Source of the DNA: Canna indica
Taxonomy: Eukaryota > Streptophyta > Magnoliopsida > Zingiberales > Cannaceae
Assembly (NCBI GenBank): GCA_034359265.1
Contig: CP136898.1
Location: 5,644,501-5,708,500 of the forward strand
Reading direction: 5' to 3'
Length of the DNA: 64,000 nucleotides
Shown: one piece after another, positions 48,813 to 60,163 of the stretch
Numbering within the stretch: position 1 is the stretch's first letter
How the letters are laid out: each line of letters starts with the position of its first letter
Translations under genes and position numbers: made by a program
The notes under the pieces: generated by a model
The model's database searches: none
Told to the model about the DNA's origin: nothing
What the model saw: the letters and a program-made list of their open reading frames with translations, nothing else

Positions 48813-48942
48813 CCTCACGCCCCTCTCGAGGGCCGGTCACCAGCGCTCAAATCCTGGAAGACGAGAGCAACACAACCAGGCAGATTAAGGAGGAGCAAAA
48901 GCAGAGAATTCTGCGCAGGGGACGTTGCTCCGCACTGCCTCT

Positions 48943-48950
48943 TATTTATA
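48943..48950 (-). promoter_or_regulatory. Probable TATA box of the H+-ATPase gene
   Basis: The minus strand reads GACTATAAATAAGAGG, a good TATA element, about 131-138 bases upstream of the start codon at 48812. That leaves room for a leader of roughly 100 bases. Confidence 0.55.
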
Positions 48951-51224
48951 GTCGACCTTCCTCTGGGGCCGACCACCCCCTGTTTCGTCGAAGACAGGGT
49001 ACTTCCCTTCTTTGTGGCCTGGGGTCCACCAATATGTCCGTTTTCCGATTTGTATTGGCTAGTTTGACTGAACCGTGTACGGGTCTGAAACGTGGCAGTC
49101 GCCGGGCTGGGAGCCGTCGCCGCGCCCTCCCTCATGGCAGTTTCCGCGCCGTCGTATATTCCTACGATAAATCATTACTCTGCGGCGAAGCACGTATAGG
49201 ATCGGATCCACTCGCGCGGTACATCCTGTCCGTTAGTTTCCCCTGCTAACTGTCCAGTGGACGGTGATGAGCGATAAAGACGAGATTCGATTCTCCTTCA
49301 ATAGAAGAAGTGAGGCGGGAAAGAATATACAAAGTAATACGTGGTGGGCGAGGAAAGGCGGATTCTACTGAATCAAACCCGACATGGCGAATCGAAATGC
49401 AATTTTTAATACTTATGATTATTTCATAATTTAATAAAACCTATAACACACGTATTAGAATGGAAATGTAATTTTTTTATAGAGAAACTTAATTACGGAG
49501 AGGGACTTTTTGAATAAGGGATTTAAAAACTCATCTCACATACAAGGTATTTAAAAATGATTATATTTTATCATTTTAGATAAAAACATCCTTGGAAGTA
49601 GTTTTTAAAATTTTAAAATTCTAATTAAAAGCAAAAGGCATTGATTTTATCCAAAAATTAGAAGAAGAAAAAATTTCATTCCAAAAGTTCTGAAATTGTC
49701 GTTCTGAATATGCATTGATTCTCAACCCGCATTCCAGTTCTAAAATTGCTTTCACATGAACTCGGGTTCCAATAATGCTTGGATTTCATTGCTCGTGATT
49801 GATCCAATATTGTTGGTTTTCAGTTTGTCGACGTCGTCTTTTGCCTTTTTTGTTGTATGTATTATTTCGTGAAGCAAGAATATCAATCATAATTTCTTTA
49901 GTTTTAGTTTAGGTTCTACATCTCAGAACAAGATTAGATTATGCTTGTGGGATGTTTGAATGTTAAATCCCGGCAGGATGCTATGAACGAGATGTTATAG
50001 ATCGAGACCAGGGGCGGGATGTTCTAGATGAGATGGCTTGTTATGAGAGTGGGCTGGATGTTATAAAAGGGACGAGATGTTGTGGACATATATGTTATGA
50101 GAGTTGACATAAAGTTATAACCACATGCATGATATTGTGAGAGTAAACATAATGTTATAATTACAGATCGATGGGATGGTGTGAGAGTACGTGGAGAATT
50201 GTTCTCAAAATGTACTAGATGTTATAACCACATGCGAAATATTGTGAGAGTGTGTGGATTGTTCGGGATGTTGTGGACGAGATATTGTGAGAGTGGACGG
50301 GTTGTTCTGAGAACGGACAAGTTATTATAATCATGAGTGGAATGTTATAATCACGAACATGATATATATTGTGAGAGTAGACGAGTTATTTTGAGAATAG
50401 ACGAGATGTTATAACAATGAACGAGATGTTGTGAGAGTTTGCTAGATGTTGAATTGGTCATTTAATATATATGGGCAATATTATCTAAAAAATAATTCTC
50501 TTAATTATTTTCTGTTAAGCTATATTGAAGATCATTTTTGTAAAAAATCTTATCCAAATAAGTTATATATCAAATTAGCCCTTTTTAATTTTGATATGTA
50601 TATTTTAGTATGAATTTTTTTTCCAAAAGTCTATAATAAAATTATTTTCAAATTATTTTTATTTTTCAATTATAAGTTTATAAAATAATCTAGAAATATT
50701 ATAATAACACCAAAATTTTGAAGTAAAAGTTTATTTTAATACTACGTGTAAAATTTATTATGGAATCTTGCAAAGTTAAAACATATAAAGACTACACGCT
50801 ATATGCATGATCCAATCGGAAGGTATTTTGCACCTCAAATTTTGGGTTTCTGTTTTGAACATTTAGCAAATTCTTGTTTTGGCACTTCAAAAAAATAGAG
50901 AGATGATTGAAATAAGAATTCTATGTCACTCCAATGGATCAACCTGAAAAATAAAATAAAAGAACTCGAGTTGAATCAAAGTTTTTGACTCGGTTCGATT
51001 TTTCTTATTGATCCGGATAAATATTAAATTAGAGAGCCGTTGGAGCAATGTCGACTTTAAATTTTAAACTACGAAACATCCTATAAATCAATTAATGCAA
51101 ACAAACAATTAAAAGCAAATTAATGTGTGAACAAAATCCCATGTCTATAAACCAATTAATGTATCATTCAAGCATCCCTCTCAAACTAGGGAAAGTCTTT
51201 GTGGAGTGCTGCAATTAATCACTA
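48951..51224. other. Region between the H+-ATPase and PMI1-like genes (divergent)
   Basis: Both genes point away from this stretch, so it should hold both promoters. It contains a GC-richer part next to the H+-ATPase (to about 49380), a degenerate minisatellite (49976-50455) and AT-rich DNA. No gene supported. Confidence 0.5.
49976..50455. repeat. Degenerate GAGATGTTGTGAGAG-type tandem repeat
   Basis: About 480 bases built from variations of two short themes, ACGAGATGTTGTGAGAGT and GATGTTATAACCAC, repeated more than ten times with variable spacing. Units are too diverged to give a fixed period. Confidence 0.75.
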
Positions 51225-52339
51225 ATGGCGAACACCAACGAGAAGAAGCTGCACAACCCATCTCCCGCAGTAGTCTCCGCCGGCTGCCTAGGGTTCAGGT
51301 CCCACTTCTCCCTTTGCCGTGGCTCGTCCAACCGCCGATATTCACTTCCCTCGCCGCCAGAAGACTCGCATCCACAGCCTGCAATCCCCTCGTCGGTGTC
51401 CCTCTTCCGAGATGGCGAAGCCTCCGCCGCCGCCTACTGGAGAAAAGCCAAGCAGCTCAAGGAAGAACTCCGAAATCTCGACAAGTGGCTCGCCATAGAG
51501 AAGGGGCTTACGGAGGACCTGAAGAACACCACCATGCCAGCACCGGAAAACACTGCTCGCATGGCGACGTTGAAGTTATCGGATGGCAGCTACCTCCATG
51601 AGATCAAGAAGCTTGGCCGGCCGTGGGGGAGATTGGCCATGCAAGTTTCTACGCCATTGATCGCCGAGGAATCCACCGATGCAGCAGAGGTGATGGTGAT
51701 ATAATTTATACACATACATATAATTATTGTATGATTAAATAACTAATGATTTGCATGCGATAATGTGAGCAGGTTATACGAGGAATGGCATCGTGCAAGA
51801 GGGAGGAATTGTGCAAGTGCATGCGTGAGTCGATGCCGATGTGCAACTTAAATGGACACCAACAAGGGCAGATCAAAGGGAAGAAAGTTGCGTTGGGATC
51901 AGAGGATGATTTCGTGGAGGGTATACTCTTGAGCTCGATGGATAACATGGAAGGGTTGGCTTTGGAAGGGCTGCGAATCCAGATGGGCGCCAGCGGAGGT
52001 GCCGTCGAGGCCGCGGAGGAGACGGCGAGGAATACGAACGAGGAGTGCGGAGTTATAGTGATGCTGGTTCAGATCAGAGATCCCAAGGAGAAGTACGAGG
52101 CCGTCGGCGAGCCAATGATCGGGTTCGTCGAGGCGGAGCTGACGCCAGCTGCTGCCGGTAGAAAGTATGATGTGAAGGGAGTGCATGTTGCAGGGATGAA
52201 GCGCACGCAGAGGAGGGCTGGAGGCAGAGATTTTATCTGGAGTACTTCTATCAGAGGTTGCAAGGGATTGCACAATATCTGCTGCTGCTGCACAAAGTTT
52301 ATAAGAAATCCAGATAGGTTTTTTCATGATAGAAGATAG
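51225..52339 (+). CDS. Short protein resembling the C-terminal part of PMI1 (plastid movement impaired 1)
   Basis: Two exons, 51225-51689 and 51773-52339, GT-AG and phase 0, give 343 aa. The start is the ATG in CTAATGGCG. Exon 2 resembles the C-terminal region of PMI1/PMI1-related proteins: SMDNMEGLALEGLRIQMGA (PMI1: a Leu/Glu motif ending EGLKIQ), VQIRDPKEKYEAVG (PMI1: VQLRDP..RYEAVG), YDVKGVHVAGMKR and a tail with IRNPD. Exon 1 has a helical stretch KAKQLKEELRNLDKWLAIEK near residues 75-94. PMI1 proteins are about 840 aa with an N-terminal C2-like domain and act in chloroplast and nuclear positioning; that domain is absent here. It could be a lineage-specific mini-paralog or a gene remnant that is still open. 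Family assignment is from recall and not checked by search. Confidence 0.72.
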
Positions 52340-54249
52340 AAAATTAATATTGCTTTTAAATTTATACTTTCTTGATTGATTCTCCACGTGTTTTCTTTAT
52401 TTGGTACAATCTGACTATCTGAGTGCCAAGTTTATCTGTAATGAAATCTGTAGAAAAACTGTTGCTTAGGGTGTAAAATTCAACAGGTTTCTTCTTTTTA
52501 CCTATTGAAATTTGAATGCGTCACTTATTCAAGAGGAGCAATGTCATGCAGCGAAACATCTACGCTTACATGCTTACACGTGGAAGGAATGTTAAAGAGA
52601 GTAATTGCTAGGGTAATGTCAATTACCAATCAAGTATAATCCAGAGAATATAGAGGTTAAGCGAAACATCCGATGAAGTTCATGACGAGCTTTTCTTCTA
52701 CCTGAACGTATGAGGTACCATGTATAAAAATTAGACTTCCATATAACATGAGAATCTTCATTTACATCAGCAAATACTGTTGATAGAAATGAATTATTTA
52801 ATTGCCTTGGGCCATCAAAAACCCAGTTAACTGCAAGCATACTGAAAGGTAATATGCATAAACATTCAGGAAAGAAGCAGATCAGTGAAATTTCTAGCAG
52901 ATCAGTGAAATTTCTAATTTAGTATAATTTCGACGATGGACTTCGAGAACTCAAATAGGGATATCTTCATCTAAATTGGAAAAATAATATAGAACGGTAC
53001 TTTTGCAAGCATGACAGTAATAACTTGGCAATCTGTACTTTCCAAGTAGTTTCCAAATTCCAGAGCACCACAGGCAAGAAATGATTCAACTAATACAGCT
53101 TCAGATACAGTAGAAACAACTGTTTTTTACTTGCCAATCACAGATGCAATGAGCTAGATAGGCGGATTCAGTGGGGTACTCTGAACACACATAATTTGTC
53201 AACTTAGGATTTTGTAGAGTAACTATGTTATACAGCATTTTCTAAGAGTTAATACTATCTCTGCTGCTCGGACCTTGGAGATGATGTTGCAATATAGGGG
53301 AAACAAGAAAAGCACTTCACTGCAATCAGCACACCATGATATCCTCAGCTATTACACCTCCTAGGATGACAAAAACAGCATGATCAATGATAAACATGAA
53401 AGTATACTAGAACATTAGAGAGAAGGTATTTAGTTGAAACAATATAAGATATATAAAGTAGTAAACAAAAAATTCTACACCGACTTTTCATTTCGTACAG
53501 TTATCACACGTATATGTTCATCATGTTGTTAAGTAAAAAATGTAGTTAGCTGGTGATGATTGATGAATGTTGTTCATGTTTAACTTTCATAAGTGCATAA
53601 GTTGATTTCCACAGTTCATGGAGTTGTTAGACAAAAAATCACTCTGCAAAATCCTAGGCCGCTGTCATGAACATTAGTGAACAACCACCCAGTATGGTTA
53701 TATCTACATGCAAAATATTGGCATCAGTTTGATTGATGAAATCCAAGTTGAGATAAGCTCTACACTTTAAGCTACAGTTTCCATATAGGCAGTTAAAGTT
53801 AACAATATTTGATCAAAATATTTGAAGAGCAAGTTTAGGAACACAGAAAAAAAAAAAAAAACTTTAATAGATGCATGAGAAATCCCTGAAAGAAAATTTT
53901 GAAATACTCTGGATCTTTGGATCCATTTTTCAATAGAAAAAATCAATGATGAAAATAATTCTGATAGGGTAGACATAATGTCATAAGGAGTTGAATGATC
54001 ATTTTCCTCTTGGAAAAAGAAAATTTAAGAAACTTATTTGACCAGCAAAATATTGTATATTTAGATAACAATATCCAATAAGTTAACGAATCTGCAATGA
54101 AATGTTAAAGTATTGACTGAAATGGACTTAAGAGGAGCTGTCTTATTGCAGCTAACCTGCTATTTAGCTTTGGGGTTGCTAAGTAGCAAGTAGAAACAAA
54201 AACAAAGGGACCTATACTATAATTGCAGTTGGGAACACATGTATTGGAT
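52340..54249. other. Spacer between convergent genes
   Basis: Lies between the 3' ends of the PMI1-like (+) and ADIP-like (-) genes. Besides the segment shared with 41750-42130, nothing recognisable. A short direct repeat, AGCAGATCAGTGAAATTTCT, occurs twice near 52875-52915. Confidence 0.5.
53030..53480. repeat. Diverged duplicated segment, copy 2 (partner at 41750-42130)
   Basis: Same orientation and block order as the partner: GTAGTTTCCAAA, GAGCTAGATAGGCGG, TGAACACAC, AATTTGTCAA, TTAGGAT, ATCTCTGCTGCT, CTCCTAGGATGACAA, GCATGATCAATG and AATATAAG. Both copies lie beyond the 3' end of a minus-strand gene. Confidence 0.72.
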
Positions 54250-57200
54250 TCAGGCAACAAAATATATGCAATTTAGCATATGCTCGAAACCAGGATCATC
54301 CCAGTGGCAAGTAACCAAACACCCCCTGTAACGGAAATCCTCGCACATTTGCAGGCCAAGTTGGGGATTATGAGCCTGCATTATTAACTGTTTACTATAC
54401 AACTCCAATATTAGACATAACCAAAATGTAATCCACATTCTGTAACATGACTAAGTTGTCAGATTCATGGAAAATGCAAAGTGCTACTCTAGATGAGTTA
54501 TCCATGAGTTAATCATTTAAAAATACAGATATATCAAAGGATGGCATCAACAAGGATAACAGACATGAGCAATGACAAGATGAAATCTCAACGTGGTATT
54601 TCTAGGCACCTCAGTGGATGTTGAATGGATCACCTCTCTCTCGGCATCAAAATGGCTGCTCAATCTCCTAAAGAAGGGCATATATATAAGAGAAATTTGT
54701 AATAGATGGAACAAAAAACAACAACAGGAAGAGTAGACTTACCTTGGTTTATCATTTTTTGCAAAATGCTTTGACATAATTGAGGCCTGATTAAAATACA
54801 AATGGAGGTCAGCATTCTCCTATCTAAAACAAATGATCCGTGGTAAACAAATTATAGATTTGGATAAGACCACATTATATTTTAAAGGCCTCCGTGTTTC
54901 ATATCCCCCATCATGGCATACAAGAGACATAAATCATACCACAAAATTTGGCAAAAATACATATTCTCCAACCCATGACAACATCCAAGCCCAAGAGACA
55001 TACGATTCATGAAATCATTTACCTGCTCCTGGATGATGCTTCTAGCTTCAACAAGTTGAGCTTCAAGCTCAAGTTCCCTTTCAGTAGCTTCACAAGTCAC
55101 CTCTGCTCCCTTTTGTGCATCTTGCAACTGTGCCATCCTTGCCTGTGTCGAGAACCACAAAACAAACGTGTAATGGTAGCTAATTAGGAAACTCCCATCT
55201 ATAAAGGAAACAATAGCTATGTGCTTATGAAAGGAACAGTAAACCACACCTTTATCGAAGACATCTTAGTCCGCAAACTCTCTTCTATCTGACCTCTGGC
55301 CATATGAAAAGGTAGATCAAAGACATCCTACCAGAAAACATTCCATATGGAATTATCAAAGAGAAGCCAACATGCTTCCTGCACTCTCTAACAATTGCCA
55401 GTCTTGCAAATTCAAAAGAAAAATGATTTGTAAATCGGCCTACCGTTTTTCCACCTAGTGGGGATTGAGGAGACCCTGCATCCGGCCTTTCATTCAAGGA
55501 AGTTTGTTGTGGCAGACCATTTGGAGCATTCAGAAAATCACGCATATCCATCTAAAATTAAAATAAAGTAGGTAACCACTTTTGCCCTGATTTGTATCCA
55601 ATAAGGGGACAAAGACTATTATAACTTTGAAGGATGACTTAAGAGTAGTAATAAGGATGTATAACAAGGATTACTAAGGAAAAAGAAAAGGGAAATTTAA
55701 GTGTTTCATCATGTCACCTTATTTGACATCAAAACATCATAAGGATGTGCATTTTGTATTTAGAATTAGTTGAGTACAAATACCCAGAAGATAATTTCCT
55801 CACCAAACAATAGAAATGCTTTCTAAAAACTTATCAATTGACAAAGTTCTAGCCTTTGCTTCTAGCAAGATATAACGATATAACAAATAAACCTCCCGTG
55901 TTATAATTCAAAACTAATTACCTGCATACGCATATTCTGATCATCAAATATACAAACTGTGAGTCTGTGACTACTAAAAGACTCAAATAAACTAAAAATA
56001 GCATCTTATGTTATCAACTCCTAACCTGCATAGACCGTAACAAAGCCCTCAGATCAGAATTCTCTGCCATCAGCTCTTGCTTCTTCACCTCATAAGCATC
56101 AACCTATAGGTGGATTTAGAGTATCAAAAAACCGAGAGCATGCAGGAATTCAACAAATATTTCATAGAAACAACATATGTAAGTATGCCAACAATAAAAG
56201 CTCAATATTTGTTTATTACTATCATCTTATAGAAGTCATTATCAGCCTTCTTTCCATTCCATGTCCCACGCTGACGCCCTTCTTTCTGTCAACAATGACA
56301 ATAAGTCCATTTAGGTGGAGTAAACTCCATTTCATGGAAATGTCCTAATCATCCAAAACAGAAAATAGTTGTGGCAAATTTCTCTTTATTCAAGACATCT
56401 TGTCAGGTTGACACAATGATTACTAAAGAAAATGGTGATTTTCTGAGAGCATGAATTACCAGAAGAATGTCAAAAGATTATTTCTATAATGTATATAATC
56501 CTTTAAGTACCTGCAATAGGTTCATTATCTCCATGCCTGACCGTGACTCCTTTTTTTTCTCTGCTAACACTTGGTTCAGTCGCTCCTGCAGAAATAAAAG
56601 CAAGGTTGAGATGATGCATTTTAAAAGTTTAACAGCCTGGTCAAATAATAAACTCCTGCAGAAAATGAAGAAGGTAAAAAAATGATCAGTACCATGGGAA
56701 TTATAATACCTGCAGCTTTATGTATTCCTTTTCCTTCTTCTTCATTTCATGTATTTGTTGTGTGCGCACTTGCTTATGAAAGAAAACATAGAGTTAGAAG
56801 TCATAGTTCTCCAGCAAATGTGAGGAGAAACAACAAACAATGCTGTCATATGTTGAAAAAATACATTTCTGTGAAATAGCTATAATGGGATAGACCAAAC
56901 ATTGCCTAAAATTATTACACCTGATTTCCAATGACCATCTTTTGGAATTCATCTCGTTCCTGCTGCAGCTTTTCAATTTGAGCTTTCAGAGTTGCAGTAT
57001 TTTTAGCATCCTGATCATTCAAACTTTTAGAGATCCATTGACACAGTGGTTAAACAATGCAGAGTCAAATCTCATTTGGCAGATGATACTTTAGAAAATA
57101 TTTCACAAACCGTTCGGGTTAAGGTTGCTAGCTCTCGATCTTTTGCAGCTAACTGCGCTTCAAATCTTTCAACTTTTGCCTCTAACCTTGATATATCAGA

Positions 57201-58404
57201 TTGTAATCTGTAGAAAGTGATAGCAATATCAGCAACTTAAGAGTTTCCTCATTGAAGCATTAAAAACAACTAAGTCTCTCTCCTTTTGGAACAATCAATC
57301 AATGTTTGGAATAATTTTTTGTGGTGTTGTGCAAAAACTTGGCAGAAATTCTTTTGCACATTCATCAGATTAGAATGTGCAAAATTATGTATATATAGAT
57401 ATCCATCATAAGCGTGCAACTGAACATTGAGGGTGACAATGATAAAGAGAAGTTCAGCCCATCAATCTGGCATTCTTAATTACTAATTGCACTCAACTAG
57501 AACAAAGTAACTGAAGATGAAAGATATTAAGCACTACCCAAACAGATTCACTTATGTCTCAACTCTCAAGCATCCAATTTCTTACATTAACCACTTATCC
57601 CCACATTCAGAACTCTACTATGAGCAATCAGCTCCAGGCTACTTTTTAACTTTCCCAAATAAATTCACAGAAAAAATAACAGTGGTTGAAGAGCTACATG
57701 CCAACCCCACAAAATGGTTCTTCGTGTAATATTAATTGAACAACATAGCATCACTAAGTCTTTGCAAAAACAACTTGCAGCAAAATTCAGATGCAGAAAA
57801 TAAAAACCTAAAACCTTTGTCTGTGTTCGTTGGAGCTTTCCCTAAACTCGATATCCCGCTGCCTCTGTTGAAGCAGAGAATGAATACAGTTGCAGGTCCT
57901 CGCCACCGAGACCTAGCACCAACATTTCCTTCGGATCACATAAATTGGACAGCATTACAGGAAAACCGAACGAAACAAGAGAAAATTCGAAAATCAAGCA
58001 AGTGAGCCATCGAAGTTGGGCAGAAGGAGAACGCACGGGGTCCGTGGCGAAGAGATCGAGGGACGCGGGGAAGCCGAAGGTCACCAGCGTCTGGTTGAGG
58101 TACTTGACGCAATGCTCGAGGTTCCCAGCATCTGCGAAGGCGTACTCCCTGCAAGATGGAACCAGAACCCTAGATCAAGGAATGGAGACAGAAAAAGCGC
58201 GCGGGCCGCTCCAGGGAAGAGACCGCCTCACCGGATCCCGAATGGGGGCACCGCAGATGCCTGCATTGGTGAAACATCAAGTTCAAACGCGGATAGAAAG
58301 AGAACAAGGCGAACAAGAAGAGAAGAATAGTAGGGGGAGGAGGGAGAAAGGGGATCTCGCGAGGGTTTTACCCCGAGGTCGAAGTCGGAGTGAGTCCCCG
58401 CCAT
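54250..58404 (-). CDS. ADIP-type (afadin- and alpha-actinin-binding domain) coiled-coil protein
   Basis: Fifteen exons on the minus strand: 58404-58372, 58144-58037, 57912-57815, 57207-57111, 57010-56921, 56772-56710, 56585-56511, 56285-56220, 56103-56026, 55551-55444, 55327-55250, 55142-55023, 54786-54743, 54667-54610, 54375-54250; total 413 aa in frame. The conserved start is NLEHCVKYLNQTLVTFGFPA, then a long coiled coil rich in Gln/Glu/Arg (about 75-240; LLQQRQRDIEFRESS, ARLEAKVERFEAQL-like), GMEIMNLLQKEGRQRGTWNG, MDMRDFLNAPNG and a second helical segment (RMAQLQDAQKG...SIIQEQ). Animal ADIP works at centrosomes and adherens junctions; plant versions are little studied and thought to be cytoskeleton-linked. 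The exon 1-2 junction is the weakest: the in-frame choice uses acceptor GGGAG before TACGCC. The last exon is less conserved in style. Confidence 0.88.
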
Positions 58405-58741
58405 GGTGGGAGTGGAACTCGAGCTTCTTTTTGGCGTTTTGTCGAGAGACAGAGGAGGGCGAGAGAAGGGGAGATTCGGATTTCGGATGATCCCACAGCG
58501 ATTTCTCACCTGCCTCCAAACATATTTCAAATTGGGTCTTGTGTTGCGGACGATAGCAAAAAACGAAGACGGGACTGATGCTAATGTGCACAATTGGTCC
58601 ACCTCAGCATTATATTACTAATTAGAGCGTCAAATGAGTTTTGTAACTTCTGTTCCTAATTCGTACCTCCTCCATATAAATTGCAGATTAATTCCAATTT
58701 TGTCCTGTTATAATTGCATGACAGGGTCAAATTTAGGAAAA

Positions 58742-58821
58742 AAATCGATTCGACCCGATCAAATGTAATTGGGTCGAATTCAAATCGATTCGACCCGATC
58801 AAATGTAATTGGGTCGGATTC
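58742..58821. repeat. 40-bp tandem duplication
   Basis: Two head-to-tail copies of a unit that starts AAATCGATTCGACCCGATCA and ends GGTCGAATTC. They differ at one base (GGTCGAATTC against GGTCGGATTC). Confidence 0.93.
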
Positions 58822-59348
58822 GGCCTAGTTCGGATCGGGTTGAGTCGAGTAGTCGAATTTATCTGTTTATGTAAAAATGAGTTTTAAAATATAATTTTTC
58901 AAAAAAAAAATAAATAAATAAATATTTTCAATATAATATTTTAAAATATATAAATAATCAGGCCATCGAGTAGGATCTTGAATCATTGAGTTTCAAAATT
59001 TAAAACTCGAGATCCGACCCCAATCCAAATAGGTCGGGTCAGGTCGGATTCTCAGGTTCATTGGGTCGGGATCGAGCCAATTAACAACCTTAGGGATGAA
59101 CAAAACCTGAAACAACTCAAATAACTCGAAAAAATTGATCTGAAAAATCAATTTGGGTTCGCCTTTTTGGATTATTTAGATCGATTCGAGTCTAATTCTT
59201 AAGCGATTTATACCCCTAATATGAGTTGAGTCGAGTCAGGTAAAAACTTTGTTATAATTAACCTGACTCAAAAATTAAAAGACCTAGGGCTATGTAGTAT
59301 TGAAATTGAAATCCTTAAAGGGCCAAAGGCCTAAATTGGTCATCGCTA

Positions 59349-59525
59349 CTGAGCTCCTCGCCTCCTCCCTCATCGGTCATTGTTGTGGAGCTCCTTGCCT
59401 CCTCCCTCACCATTGTCGAGCTCCTCACCTCCTCCCACACTGCTATTGAGCTCCTTGCCTCTTTCCTCATCGATCATCGCTGTCGGCTGTCGAGTGTCGA
59501 GCTCCTCATCTCCTTCCTCATCACG
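59349..59525. repeat. Degenerate GAGCTCCT array
   Basis: Four or five imperfect units of GAGCTCCTCGCCTCCTCCCT followed by CATCGGTCAT or a variant, about 35-60 bp each. Confidence 0.75.
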
Positions 59526-60163
59526 GCCCGATCTTATTCGGGTTATTAGGGTCGGGGTCCGATCTTATTTGAGTTAATTGGGTCCCTAATTATTATTGGG
59601 ATAGGATCGATCGGTCTTGGAGTATCTTTAATCAGTTTGAATTATTCAGGTCAAATCGATCGATGCTTACCCCCCAATGATAGTTATATTGATGTAATTC
59701 TTCAAATTTTAAATGCAATTGCACCCTAGTTCTCGAATTAAATATTATTATTTTGTCCTATTATAGTTGCATGATTATGTTAGTGGCCAGTGGGAGTGTA
59801 TTTTGGTCTTCTCAAAATCTTGAAGAATTAAATGAAAATTTTTACTTGTCAAACATATAAGTTGACGAAGTACGCACCACGGAAGTGAAAAAATAATAAT
59901 AAATAAAGCAAATGCTGACTTTTTTTTCTCATTGTAAATACTTTCCAAAAGAATAGGTCAAATTTCCTCTTCATGACCTTCATGACTTTTCACACTGTAA
60001 GAGAATCAAACACCTCTCTTCCACTTCCCTTATTCGCCTCTCATCCTCCAAATCCAACCATCGTTCTTCCCTATTTGGTGGGCAAAGAATTATCCAAATA
60101 TAGCCGTCGTTCTTCCCCTTTATATCCACATCACTCTGCATGTTGTGACTAAGGATCCCAACC

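Larger units (their letters stand above)
58405..60163. other. Region between ADIP-like and FLA genes (divergent)
   Basis: The genes on either side diverge. The middle (58700-59660) is a dispersed-repeat remnant full of GGGTCGGATTC, CGATTCGACCCGATC and GGATCGGTC themes, including a 40-bp tandem duplication (58742-58821) and a short GAGCTCCT-based array (59349-59525). CAAT- and TATA-like strings occur within 120 bases of the FLA start (TTTATATCC at 60117-60125), but no element is decisive. Confidence 0.5.
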
